64,000 nt of DNA from Bryobacteraceae bacterium (GTDB lineage Bacteria > Acidobacteriota > Terriglobia > Bryobacterales > Bryobacteraceae). Under the pieces are notes generated by a model. It saw only the letters and a list, made by a program, of their open reading frames with translations. It made no database searches and was not told where the DNA came from. Within the stretch, counting starts at the first letter, position 1. Every line of letters begins with the position of its first letter. Made by a program: the position numbers and the translations under genes. Shown here piece by piece: positions 1 to 9,647 of this stretch. Location of the stretch: NCBI GenBank assembly GCA_028275505.1, contig JAPWUP010000001.1, positions 19,826 through 83,825 of the forward strand, read 5' to 3'.

Positions 1-605
1 GTGTCCACGCCGTTCGGCCATTTCCATATCGTGACGCCCGGGAAGCGCCGGGCGATATCGGCCACAATTTCCCCGCTCTGCCCCGTCACCACACGCGCCT
101 TGCGGTAACAGAAAGCTTCGAGCTGCTCCGCCATGCGCAGCCACAGCCCCTCGCCGACCGCGCCGAGCTCGACTGCGCTTTTCGGCCACAGATCGGAAAC
201 GTTAAACACCCAGCGAGCCTTCTTGAGTCTGCTGAGCCAGTATCCCGTGATTCCCAGGAACAACGGTGGACTCTCCGTGATCAGCCAGTCGAGCCGCGGC
301 ATCACCGCGGCGCCCGCCAGCGCGGCGGACACGACAAATGAGAAGTAACTGGCCAGCCGTTTCGCCGGGCGAAAACTTTGAGTTGGATACAGCCACGTCC
401 TGAAGATCCTGAAGTCCCCATCGCCTTCGCATCGCCACAGAGCGCGGTAGCCGGGATAGAACCGGCCGAGAGGATAGTTAGGGAGCGCTGTAAGCACCAC
501 GACGCGGTGCCCGCGGCGGGCAAGCTGGGTAGCCAGGGCGGAAAGTCGTGCCTGGGGAGCACCCATCTCAGGTGGATAGTATTGAGTGAGGATCCCGACC
601 GTCAC
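1..605 (-). CDS. Glycosyltransferase family 4 (WbuB-like), N-terminal part, truncated by window edge
   Basis: Manual translation from a GTG at 605: MTVGILTQYYPPEMGAPQARLSALATQLARRGHRVVVLTALPNYPLGRFYPGYR...WVFNVSDLWPKSAVELGAV...YRKARVVTGQSGEIVADIARRFPG; not in the ORF track because it is open at the edge. Confidence 0.85.
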   Translation of the reverse strand, partial: MTVGILTQYYPPEMGAPQARLSALATQLARRGHRVVVLTALPNYPLGRFYPGYRALWRCEGDGDFRIFRTWLYPTQSFRPAKRLASYFSFVVSAALAGAAVMPRLDWLITESPPLFLGITGYWLSRLKKARWVFNVSDLWPKSAVELGAVGEGLWLRMAEQLEAFCYRKARVVTGQSGEIVADIARRFPGVTIWKWPNGVD

Positions 606-622
606 GATCCAAAACCCAAGGG

Positions 623-2026
623 TTAGATCGAGTGGGGTATCCGGCTCCCCGCCTCCTGTGCGATTTTCGAAATGACTGCCCGGAACTTGCCGTTGGGGCC
701 GCGGGGGATGTGTTCGACGGGCTCCAGGATCACTTCCACGGGACCCAAGCGCTCGCGGATCCGTTGACGGATCGCCTCTGCAGCCTTCCCGTCGTACCCG
801 GTCCCCGGCACGAGACGCACCCTCAAGCGGTCGAGTCCCTCTTGAATGATCATGGCTTCGCGGATCGGCAGGTCCGTTTTGAAAACGGGGTCGAGGCGTC
901 CGACCTGCCGGCCATCCCGGGTCAGCACCACATCGTCGTACCTGCCCTCGATCCTCGCCAACCCGGGCAGCCTTCTGCCACAAGCGCACTCGCTGTCCTC
1001 CTGCGCCAGAGCGCCCCGGTCCCCCACGCGGTACCGGATCAACGGCATGTCGGCATTGAGCAAGCCCGTGCAAATCAGCTCGCCCACGCCATCGGAGTCC
1101 GGGTCGAGCACCTCCACCAGCCCCACCTCGGGCCACAGGTGCAAACGCCCGTGCTCGCATTCGCCTGCGGCGGCCACGATCTCCGCCATCCCGTAGGTCT
1201 CCCGCACCGGGCAGCCGAACGCCTCCCCGATCGCCCGCCGCTGGTATTCGAACAGCGGCTCGGCATTCGTCACGACCACCGCGAGACCGCTCGCCCGCCA
1301 TCCCCTGCGCAGGGCTTCCTGCGCCAACGCGTTCAGCGACGAGCTGTACCCGTAAAGGTAGCGGACCCGGTATTGCTCGAGCGCCTCCAGGTAATACGGG
1401 ATCAGGTCGGGCGCCAGGTGGTAGCTGGAGAGGTAAAGCTGATTCAGCGCCGCGTTCCACACCCAGAAGGGCGGTCGCCTCTGGCTGACCGGCGTGACGA
1501 GCTGCCCGCCCAGGATCGCCCAGCGGTCGCGCCGCGAGACGCCGTACCAGCGCCGCCACCGCGCCTCGAACAACGCGTACCATGCGCGGACGGTCTGGCG
1601 GCTCCACCATAACCTGAGCGGCGTGCCCGTGGTGCCGCTGGTGTGTTCCTCGTACATGCGCCGCGGATCGCAGTCCTCGGCCAGAAACGCCTCGGGCTGC
1701 CTGCGGACTTCTTCCTTTTCAAGGATGGGCCAGTTTTCGAGCAGCTCCCAGGACGAACGGTCGCCGCGCCGCCTGCGCTCTTCCCACATTCGCCGGTAGT
1801 AAGGGACCCGGGTGGCCGCGCGGTGGAGCACGTACGCGAGCCGCTCCTGCTGCCAGTTGCGCCAGCGCTCCGCGCTCCAGCGTTCTCGCTCCAGCGCCTC
1901 TTCGACCAGCCGGTCGGTTTCGGAACCATAGCGCCAGCGCCGGAGCCGCCATCCGTGCCAGCTTGCGGCGACCGATCGCAGCGCGGGCGGCAGACGATGA
2001 TAAAGACGCAAGAGTCGTTCGTTCAA
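623..2026 (-). CDS. CapK/phenylacetate-CoA ligase-like AMP-forming protein
   Basis: 467 aa; EEHTSGTTGTPLRLWWSR AMP-binding P-loop-like motif, RETYGMAEIVAAAGEC, YRVGDRG; CapK-family layout within an EPS locus. Confidence 0.85.
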   Translation of the reverse strand: MNERLLRLYHRLPPALRSVAASWHGWRLRRWRYGSETDRLVEEALERERWSAERWRNWQQERLAYVLHRAATRVPYYRRMWEERRRRGDRSSWELLENWPILEKEEVRRQPEAFLAEDCDPRRMYEEHTSGTTGTPLRLWWSRQTVRAWYALFEARWRRWYGVSRRDRWAILGGQLVTPVSQRRPPFWVWNAALNQLYLSSYHLAPDLIPYYLEALEQYRVRYLYGYSSSLNALAQEALRRGWRASGLAVVVTNAEPLFEYQRRAIGEAFGCPVRETYGMAEIVAAAGECEHGRLHLWPEVGLVEVLDPDSDGVGELICTGLLNADMPLIRYRVGDRGALAQEDSECACGRRLPGLARIEGRYDDVVLTRDGRQVGRLDPVFKTDLPIREAMIIQEGLDRLRVRLVPGTGYDGKAAEAIRQRIRERLGPVEVILEPVEHIPRGPNGKFRAVISKIAQEAGSRIPHSI

Positions 2027-3069
2027 GACCTTTCTCGCTCAGCTACCTCGAGCAGGAGTTGTTCCCACTGCGGCAGCACGATGGACCAATCGAACTGCTC
2101 GGCCTTCCGCCGCGCGTTCTCGGAAAGGCGGGCGGCCAGTCCCGGCTCCGTCAGGATACGCCGTACCGCGGCGGCCATGGCCTCGGCATCGTCCGGCGGC
2201 ACGAGCAGCGCATCTCGCTCGTGAGTCCAAAGCAAGGGGATTTCCCCGACGGCAGTGCACACTATGCATAGTCCGCTCGCCGCTGCCTCCATTACCGAGA
2301 CCCCGAAGCTTTCGAACCGAGTTGTGTTCAGGAAAACGTCAGAACGGCTCAGCGCCGAAGGAACCCTGTCCTTCGGGATAACACCCATTAAGCGAACGTG
2401 GCCGTCCAATCCGGAATCCGTAATCATCTTCCGCAAGCTGGCGCCCGTACGTGCGTCGCGCATCCTCCCGTAAAGCTCGAGGGTCGCTTCGGGGAACTCG
2501 GGTAGAAGCAAGGCAAGGGCGCGCAACGCCATCTCCGGGTTATAGATTCGGTCCAGCGCCCGCAGCCAACAGATCTGTGGGCCCGGCTTTGCCCGGAGAC
2601 GGAAGTGATAAGCAGCGATCTTGATCCCGTTCGGCAAGTACCGGATGTCAGATCTTACGGTCCTGAATCCTTCCGCCAAACGCTGCGAGGGAGTGATGAC
2701 CGCTGTCGCGTGCGCCAGCAGGCGAGTAATCCGCTTCGGATGGCTGCCGCCCCAATCCAGCAAGCCGCCCCCGCGGAGCACGAGCACGTAGGGCTTCGCC
2801 AGCCAACGGAGGCATAGGGTCGCGGCCTCGGCCCAAAGGAACGAGCGCCCGGAGAATACATCCACAGTCGCGACCTGGTATTTCGCCGACCATAGTGCCG
2901 GGTGCAACATCATCTCGGCCAGCCGGAGCGGCCGGTTGACACGGCGAGACGTCCGGTAAACGGTCCATCCCCGTTCCGCCAGGAGCTCGGCTACATCTTC
3001 GCAAACCCAACGGTGGGAGATCCCCGCGGACAGGAAGTTACCGATCATCAGCAGGCCCGGCTTCTGCAT
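2023..3069 (-). CDS. Glycosyltransferase family 4
   Basis: 348 aa; ...NTTRFESFGVSVMEAAASGLCIVCTAVGEIPLL...DDAEAMAAAVRRIL; 4-nt overlap with the downstream gene. Confidence 0.85.
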   Translation of the reverse strand: MQKPGLLMIGNFLSAGISHRWVCEDVAELLAERGWTVYRTSRRVNRPLRLAEMMLHPALWSAKYQVATVDVFSGRSFLWAEAATLCLRWLAKPYVLVLRGGGLLDWGGSHPKRITRLLAHATAVITPSQRLAEGFRTVRSDIRYLPNGIKIAAYHFRLRAKPGPQICWLRALDRIYNPEMALRALALLLPEFPEATLELYGRMRDARTGASLRKMITDSGLDGHVRLMGVIPKDRVPSALSRSDVFLNTTRFESFGVSVMEAAASGLCIVCTAVGEIPLLWTHERDALLVPPDDAEAMAAAVRRILTEPGLAARLSENARRKAEQFDWSIVLPQWEQLLLEVAERERS

Positions 3070-3073
3070 TGGC

Positions 3074-3676
3074 CTACTCGCACCGCCCCGAAAAGCTTCC
3101 CCGGGTCATAGGGTCGCTACTGGTGCTCCCCTCAACCAACGGCCTGATTACGCGCGCCGGCGCCCCGGCAGCCAGCACCCCCGGCGGAATGACGCCCGAC
3201 ACAACCGAGTTTGCGCCCACGAGACTACCCTCACCTACGGTCGCCCCCGCCACCACGGTGGTATGCGCTCCCAGCCACGATCCGCGCCCTATGCGAATTG
3301 GCCGCAACTCGGGTGCTCCGAATCGAAAGGATCCCCCGACTCGGGTATGGTTCGAGGAAACAACCACGCAGTAAGGCCCGAGCAGCACCTCGTCCCCAAT
3401 GTTTATTTCGGCGCCAGCCATCAGCCAGCAGCCGTAAGCGATGTAGACGTCGTTGCCCAAGCGAATCCGGGACGGGTTGTAAAACGTGATTTTGCGTCCC
3501 AGGCGGAGGTTGTGGCCGCATTCCGCGAAGAACGGCCTTGCCAGAAGCCCGCGGAGTCTCAGAAAAATGACGTTGTCCGGCAGCCAGTCGGTAAGCAGTA
3601 GAGAAAAATGGAGGGGCCAGTCGTAGCGCAGTAGCCGCCGGAGCTTGGAAGCAGCGTTCACCAGGATTTTCCGCAC
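3074..3676 (-). CDS. Acyltransferase, left-handed beta-helix (hexapeptide) family
   Basis: 200 aa; IRLGNDVYIAYGCWLMAGAEINIGDEVLLGPYCVVVSSNHT...GSWLGAHTTVVAGATVGEGSLVGANSVVSGVIPPGVLAAGAPARVI. Confidence 0.9.
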   Translation of the reverse strand: MRKILVNAASKLRRLLRYDWPLHFSLLLTDWLPDNVIFLRLRGLLARPFFAECGHNLRLGRKITFYNPSRIRLGNDVYIAYGCWLMAGAEINIGDEVLLGPYCVVVSSNHTRVGGSFRFGAPELRPIRIGRGSWLGAHTTVVAGATVGEGSLVGANSVVSGVIPPGVLAAGAPARVIRPLVEGSTSSDPMTRGSFSGRCE

Positions 3677-3677
3677 C

Positions 3678-4871
3678 CTATGAAGCGGATCGCGGGTAGT
3701 CGTCTATATACCGCTTCAGAAGCCCGGCCATGTCGCGCGCGATCGCTTCCACCGTATTGCTCGCTGCCACGCGGCGGCCATTGGAGATCAGCTGGCGCCG
3801 AAGCTGAGCGTTTCGGAGAAGCTGCTCGAGCGCCGACCTCAATGCGCCGGCATCCCGCGGGGGAACCAGCAACGCGGACTCGCGGTCCTTCAGATAGTGC
3901 GGGATTGAGCCCACGGCGGTCGCCACCACGGGCAGGCTGTGCGCCATCGCCTCCCAGATCGTGCGGGGAAAGCCTTCGGACGTGGTGGACGCCAGAACGT
4001 AAATGTCGGCTCGTCGGTAGAAAGCGAAAAGCTCGGGGCCGAGCGGCCGGTAGCCGTGGTACGTGACCCGTTGTTCGATCCCCCGCCGCCGGCAAAACGC
4101 CGCAAGCTCCTCCAGCACCGGATCACCTGGCTCCCGCATGCCCACTAGGTCCAGAACCAGATCCTCGCCAGCTTCCACCAACTGGGCCACCGCTTCTGCG
4201 ATCTCCAAGAGGCCCTTCGCACTGGCCATTCGCCCCGTGTAAAGCAGCCGCACCGGACGCCCCGTGCACGTGTCCTCGCGCTCATAGCCGTCGGCTTCGC
4301 TGAGGGTCGTCGTTCGGGTCAGGTGCAACCGCCCGATCCTGCCGCGGTAAGCCTCATAAAGTTGCGCGCTGTTCACGAAAGTGAGCGCCTCGCGCGCCAC
4401 GCGAAGCTGGGCTCGCGCGTTCCAGTGACACCAAAGCTGCACAGGGAGCTTCTTCCACCACGGAAGCGAGGAATGAGCCGCCCCGGCCACGTAATCGCCC
4501 ACGATCAGCAGCGCCACCGGCAAACCGCGAACCGCGGAGGCAGCGGCAGGCAGCAGCGGCGAAGGGCCGCGGATCAGCATGCAATCGAGGCGATCCCTCC
4601 ACCGACGCAGCGGCCCGGTCAGTCGCCAGCGGCACGCCAGTCGCTCCGGCACGCTGGCGTGCGGCCCGATATCCACCCACTCGACATTGGCCGCCTTGAG
4701 AGCGTAATCCATGATTTCCATCTCATCGGGCCGCGGAGTATGCAGGAAGCAAACCAACCGCTCGCAGTGCCCCGCCAGGGCATCCAGGAAGCATCCTTGG
4801 TAGCCGGGCGTTCGCAGACGGCCCTCCGCGTCGCGAAACATCGGAATGTGGTAGTGGTAGCCCAGCCGCAT
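3678..4871 (-). CDS. Glycosyltransferase family 4
   Basis: Start at MRLGYHYHIPMFRDAEGRL (cat 4869-4871), not the over-extended 625-aa ORF; TSEGFPRTIWEAMAHSLPVVATAVGSIPHYL...LVPPRDAGAL. Confidence 0.85.
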   Translation of the reverse strand: MRLGYHYHIPMFRDAEGRLRTPGYQGCFLDALAGHCERLVCFLHTPRPDEMEIMDYALKAANVEWVDIGPHASVPERLACRWRLTGPLRRWRDRLDCMLIRGPSPLLPAAASAVRGLPVALLIVGDYVAGAAHSSLPWWKKLPVQLWCHWNARAQLRVAREALTFVNSAQLYEAYRGRIGRLHLTRTTTLSEADGYEREDTCTGRPVRLLYTGRMASAKGLLEIAEAVAQLVEAGEDLVLDLVGMREPGDPVLEELAAFCRRRGIEQRVTYHGYRPLGPELFAFYRRADIYVLASTTSEGFPRTIWEAMAHSLPVVATAVGSIPHYLKDRESALLVPPRDAGALRSALEQLLRNAQLRRQLISNGRRVAASNTVEAIARDMAGLLKRYIDDYPRSAS

Positions 4872-6225
4872 CAAGCTCCGAGCGCCCGGGCGGCGACAAT
4901 CCGGCCCGGCGCGGGAATAAGGCCGACCCGCCGGTAGCGGCCCGAGGACACGATGACCCCCGCCAACAGACCGTAGATGAACCATGGGGCGGTGCCCGTC
5001 AGCCCGGTCAGCACCCACAGGTGAATGCTCATGCCCACGAAACTGGCGTAGGCGGCCACGGACCAGATGTCGCCCCGTCGCGCCGCGCGCATCGCCGCCG
5101 TCAGTCCCTTCAGTGCCAGCGCCGCCAGCAACAACGCCAGCGGCACGCTGGCCGCCAGTCCGGTTTCCGCCAGCACCGCAATGTAGGAGTTGTGCGAGGA
5201 CTTCACGTTGAAGTGCTCCTGGCCGGCGTAGCGCAAAATCGGCGGGCGCTCCAGCGGCACGGAGGTGCTCTTGAAGCGATCCAGACCAGCGCCGAAAAGC
5301 GGGTTCTCCCGGAACATTTTCAAGCCTTTCTGGATCATCAGCTTGCGGATCGCGTAAGACTTGTCCTGATCCAGCGTCTGGAAGCTGCGCACCCGCTCGC
5401 CCACCGGCTCGCTCAGCCGCTCCCGCGCAAGCCAGAACACGACTCCCGCCAGCGCCAGCCCGCCCGCCAAAGCGCCCAGATAACGGGGCAACGCGCGCGG
5501 GCTGGCCAAACAGAGAGCCAGAAAAACGCACAGTCCCGCCGAGAGGGCTACCCACGATCCCCGCGAGCCGCTCAGCACCCAGGCCAGCAGCACCATCCCC
5601 AGCGCCGCGAGCGCCCAGCGCCTCCGCCCGCCTCGCAACGTCGCGGGGAGCGCCACCGCAAACGGGGCGAAGGTCGTGAACTCCCAGCCATACGCGTTAG
5701 GGCTCATGAAATACGACTTTCCGTGTCCCCAGAAGCCGAACGCGACCGCCTCCACAACCCGCAGCCCCGCCAGCAAAGTGACTCCCGCGGCCAGCGCCTT
5801 GCAAACCCGGCCACGGAACTCCGGGTTGGCGCAGAAAACCATGCTGAGCGCGAAGGCCGTCATCCAGTAAGCCCAGCGGACCAGCTCGTAGGCTTCGCCG
5901 GGCGTAATCCGTCGCCCGCCCCAGACCTGATTCGCCACGAGCGACATGGCGCAGCCCAGCCAGTACCACACCGCCAGAGCCAGCCAGCCCTCGTATCGCG
6001 CCCAGTGCACGCGCGCCTGGCCGGTGGCGACCTCCAGCGCCACCAGCATGAGAATGGGCGCCGAAAGCGAGATGCCCCAGAACGGCACGTCGAGCAGCGG
6101 GACGGCCATGTAGAACGCGAAGGCGAGAAAGAGAATCTGGGCGCGCGTCCATGGCGCCCGCCGCAGGGCGCGCCCGGCGAACCACCTGCTCCGGCAGGCT
6201 GATACCAACGCCGAGGCGTTCGTCA
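4871..6225 (-). CDS. O-antigen ligase/polymerase-like multi-TM protein
   Basis: Repeated hydrophobic segments; SPNAYGWEFTTFAPFAVALPATL and ENPLFGAGLDRFKS...SSHNSYIAVLAETGLAASVPLALLLA, typical of the Wzy_C/O-antigen ligase family; probable GTG start near 6225 avoids overlap with the neighbour. Confidence 0.8.
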
Positions 6226-6248
6226 CGGGATCCTCCCGGGCGCGAGCG

Positions 6249-7445
6249 TCACGGCAGCGGCCTACCTTCGTAGATCGCAGCCCAGGCTTCCACGTGCCGA
6301 CGCCAGCCAAATTCCGACACGACTCGCGACCGGGCAGCCGACCCCATCCGGCGCCGTAAATCTTCGTCCGAACCCAGACGCTCCATCGCGGCCTCCAGTT
6401 CGCCAACGCTGCCGGGCTTCACATAGAATCCGGTCACGCCCTCTATGTTGGCCAGATCGGTAACCCCGGGGATCTTCGAGACAATCACAGGCAATCCGAG
6501 GGCCATGGCCTCCAGTGGGGCGAGCGGCATACCCTCACGGCGGGTCGGAAACACGAACACGTCTGCCGAGCCCAAGATGGTCCGAAGAAGATCCCTGTTG
6601 TCCACTCGTCCGAAGATCACAACCCCGTCTTGCGAACGTGCTTCAGCCACGAGGGCCAGCGCGTCGTCATCGAGATTCTGACTTTCCGCCCGGCTCGCCG
6701 GTCCAATGACCCAGAGCTGGTAATCCGGATGGCGGTTCCGTAAACCGCTGAAAGCTCGCAAGAGAACGTCAAACCCTTTGCGGCGGGTGGGACTGCCGAG
6801 GAATGCAAACACCGGATCGTGGGGTCCCGCTCCGAACCGCTCGCGGAACGCCGTGCGAGGCCCATCTGCAACGGGGGCCAGCAGGTCGTCGCGTATCCCA
6901 TATGGCAGGCAAACCGTGGCCCCAGCGAGGTGCTTTCTGGCCGATTCGTAGAGCGCCGGGCTCACGCAGACCAAACGGTCGAGCCGGCGCAGGTAGTGAA
7001 GCCGCAGCCATCCCCTGGAGCCGCTCACATCGAAGGCGGACATCTCGCTGTCCGCAAGGCTGTGGACGGCAACCGCTCTCTTGCGTCGCCAGTTGGCGAC
7101 CGCGGCGAACGCCCACCCGAGCAGAGAATCGGTGGCGGGTCCAAGCCCCGGCAGCGAACCGAAGTGCACCACGTCGTAGTCCGATCTTGCCAGATGCAGG
7201 AAGGCCCAGCAAGCAAACAAGAATCGGCGAAGAACCCTTCCAGGCCGACTTTCATGGACGGCCGGGGACTCGACCACTCGCATCCCGGGTGCACTCGGGA
7301 TTCGGCTCAACCTAGTCGTTCCCGCTGTTAGCACCGTTACTCGATGCCCCAGCCTGGCGAGCGACTCTAACCGCTCGATAGCAATGAGCAGCTCGCCGCC
7401 GAAGTGGGGCGGCCAGTAAGTGTAAGACAAAAACAAGATCCTCAT
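6249..7445 (-). CDS. Glycosyltransferase family 4
   Basis: Start at MRILFLSYTYWPPHFGGELLIAIERLESLARLGHRVTVLTAG (cat 7443-7445); FPTRREGMPLAPLEAMALGLPVIVSKIPGVTDL. Confidence 0.85.
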   Translation of the reverse strand: MRILFLSYTYWPPHFGGELLIAIERLESLARLGHRVTVLTAGTTRLSRIPSAPGMRVVESPAVHESRPGRVLRRFLFACWAFLHLARSDYDVVHFGSLPGLGPATDSLLGWAFAAVANWRRKRAVAVHSLADSEMSAFDVSGSRGWLRLHYLRRLDRLVCVSPALYESARKHLAGATVCLPYGIRDDLLAPVADGPRTAFRERFGAGPHDPVFAFLGSPTRRKGFDVLLRAFSGLRNRHPDYQLWVIGPASRAESQNLDDDALALVAEARSQDGVVIFGRVDNRDLLRTILGSADVFVFPTRREGMPLAPLEAMALGLPVIVSKIPGVTDLANIEGVTGFYVKPGSVGELEAAMERLGSDEDLRRRMGSAARSRVVSEFGWRRHVEAWAAIYEGRPLP

Positions 7446-8422
7446 CGCCGGTTCACCCTCCGGGCGAGGCCGATGGCCCGCGGCCCCAGCAAAGCCGCCC
7501 CAAGGTAAGCGAACGCTCGCAACGTGATGCCGGAACGGGCGCAGCGCAAGAAGCACTTGATGGCACTGGCCCTGGCTCCGGCCTTCGCGTGCTCCAGGAT
7601 GGCCGAGCGCCAAACGCAGTGCTCCATACGCCGCGCCAATGGGATCAGGTCCCTTTGGCCGGCAGCCGCAGCCGATCTTCGCAGCTTCTCAAGGACCAGG
7701 CTTACGTACGGCGCCTGCTCGGCCGCACGAAACGACAGACTGGAGGAGTCCTTGAACCGCTCGACCAAGACCCGTTTCAGCATCGCGAAGCGGACGCCGA
7801 GCAAAGCCGCGCGCAACCAAAGATCGAGGTCCTCGGGTCCGAGTAGCGCCGGGTCAAATCCCCCGGTCCCTCCCAAGGCCGTCGCGCGCGCCACAACACT
7901 GCTGGTGGCAATGAAATTCGCCAAGAGCAACCCACGAGCGAGGCCGTCTTGGATCAGGAAGAGGTCTGGCTCGAGGGGAGCTAGCAGCAATCGCTCGATC
8001 CCGGCCCTCGTTTGTTCGAATCCGACGCCCGAGGTTCCCGCCGCGAGGTTGTGGTTTGCGTAGTCGGCAAAGACCACGCCGACGTCGGGGTACCGGCTCA
8101 GGATGCCCACCTGCAAAGAGAGTTTTCCCGGCAGCCACCGATCGTCGGAGTCAATAAAGGCAATGAAGTCACCGCGCGCGACTTCGAGTCCGGCGTTGCG
8201 CGCTACGCTGACGCCGCGATTGGCACCGAACCGTAAGTATCGGATGCGCGGGTCGCCCCAGCTTGTCACAAGCTTTTCGGTCTCGTCATTGGACCCATCA
8301 TCTACAACGATGAGCTCGAGATCCCGGTAGTCCTGCGACAGAACAGACTCCATGGCGCGGGGCAAAACGTGAGCCCGGTTATAAGTCGGAAGCACCACGC
8401 TGACACGGGGCGCGTTAGGCAT
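7442..8422 (-). CDS. Glycosyltransferase family 2
   Basis: MPNAPRVSVVLPTYNRAHVLPRAMESVLSQDYRDLELIVVDDGSNDET...FIAFIDSDDRWLPGKL. Confidence 0.9.
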   Translation of the reverse strand: MPNAPRVSVVLPTYNRAHVLPRAMESVLSQDYRDLELIVVDDGSNDETEKLVTSWGDPRIRYLRFGANRGVSVARNAGLEVARGDFIAFIDSDDRWLPGKLSLQVGILSRYPDVGVVFADYANHNLAAGTSGVGFEQTRAGIERLLLAPLEPDLFLIQDGLARGLLLANFIATSSVVARATALGGTGGFDPALLGPEDLDLWLRAALLGVRFAMLKRVLVERFKDSSSLSFRAAEQAPYVSLVLEKLRRSAAAAGQRDLIPLARRMEHCVWRSAILEHAKAGARASAIKCFLRCARSGITLRAFAYLGAALLGPRAIGLARRVNRR

Positions 8423-9647
8423 CGTCCTCACCAACAGGTTCGCTGATAGCCTCAATAAAAGCCTCGGCGGAGCGGCGGGGTGTGAACTGGACCGCGAAGG
8501 CCTTCCCTGCCGCGGCCATCCTTGCAGCCGCAGACGGGTCTTGGAGCACGCGCAATATCGCCGCCGCCAGCTCTTCTACGTTTTCGGGATCGTCAACCAG
8601 CACTCCCCGACCGGAGCCCAGCAAATATTCGAAACCGGGTCTCCGCGAAGCGACTACGGGCACGCCGCAAGCCATGGCTTCCAAAGCAACCATGCCGAAG
8701 CCCTCTACCCAGCGCGATGGAAACACAGCAACAGTGGAGGTACGATAAGCTTCGCACAGGCTTTGGCCCGACAGCCATCCGCGCCAGACTACCGCGTCCG
8801 GCGGCAAAAGACTTCCGGCGAGATCTCGGAGGGCACGGCTGTAGGATCCCGGGGCGCCATCGGTCGGCCCTTCGGATCCCACGATCACGAGCCGGGTGCA
8901 GGGGTCGCGATCGCGGACCATGGCAAAAGCCTTGATGAGGCAATCCGGACCCTTCACAGGATTCAGCCTGCCTACGAAAAGCACGTTTTTGAAGTCGCCC
9001 GCTCCAGGTTCGGGAGGGCTCGCGTCCAGGAGTTCAGGCGGCAGGCTGTTCGGCACCGTGCGGACCCACGTCACTCCAGGATTCAGGCTGCGCACCCACT
9101 GCCCTAACGCGTCGTTGCTCACGAGGATACGCCCAGCGAGGTGCAACCGGCGACGGCTTTCACCCATGTCTCCCCGGCAGTAAAACGACAGTCTCCCTCG
9201 CGGAACGAAACGCGCGAGAGGGCGGATGAACTGCGGGCCATCATCGAGAACGAGCAGATGCGGATCCAGCTTCCTGTACCACCGCCGTACGGCCCGCACG
9301 TACCACCAGGACTGGAGGCTGCCGATGCCGGTCATGAGCGTGAGTGCAACCCGTGAAAGCGACAATCGGCGAAACAATGACGCACTGACTCGTCTCAGGG
9401 AGTCCGGGACGATGACCCAGCGGTAGGACACGCGCTCTGAGGACCCTACGACGGCGGAGCGTAGAGCCACTAACTGGTCCGCCGAGGCGCAAGACAGGAC
9501 GGTCAGGGACCAATCCGGCCGCAGCCGTCCGGTTTCTTCCACCAGGCGGTAAATATTACCGTGCGGCGCCCCTGAGTCGAGCGGGGGCAGTGGCCGCAGC
9601 CTCGCCGGCGCCTCCGGAACAATACCGCAAACGTAAAGGATTCTCAC
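8415..9647 (-). CDS. Glycosyltransferase family 4
   Basis: 410 aa; NVLFVGRLNPVKGPDCLIKAF...FPSRWVEGFGMVALEAMACGVPVVASRRPGFEYLL. Confidence 0.85.
   Translation of the reverse strand: MRILYVCGIVPEAPARLRPLPPLDSGAPHGNIYRLVEETGRLRPDWSLTVLSCASADQLVALRSAVVGSSERVSYRWVIVPDSLRRVSASLFRRLSLSRVALTLMTGIGSLQSWWYVRAVRRWYRKLDPHLLVLDDGPQFIRPLARFVPRGRLSFYCRGDMGESRRRLHLAGRILVSNDALGQWVRSLNPGVTWVRTVPNSLPPELLDASPPEPGAGDFKNVLFVGRLNPVKGPDCLIKAFAMVRDRDPCTRLVIVGSEGPTDGAPGSYSRALRDLAGSLLPPDAVVWRGWLSGQSLCEAYRTSTVAVFPSRWVEGFGMVALEAMACGVPVVASRRPGFEYLLGSGRGVLVDDPENVEELAAAILRVLQDPSAAARMAAAGKAFAVQFTPRRSAEAFIEAISEPVGEDDA

Noticed and set aside
3678-5555. 625-aa version of the glycosyltransferase
   Set aside because: Over-extended start running into the O-antigen-ligase-like gene; real start is MRLGYHYHIP at 4871
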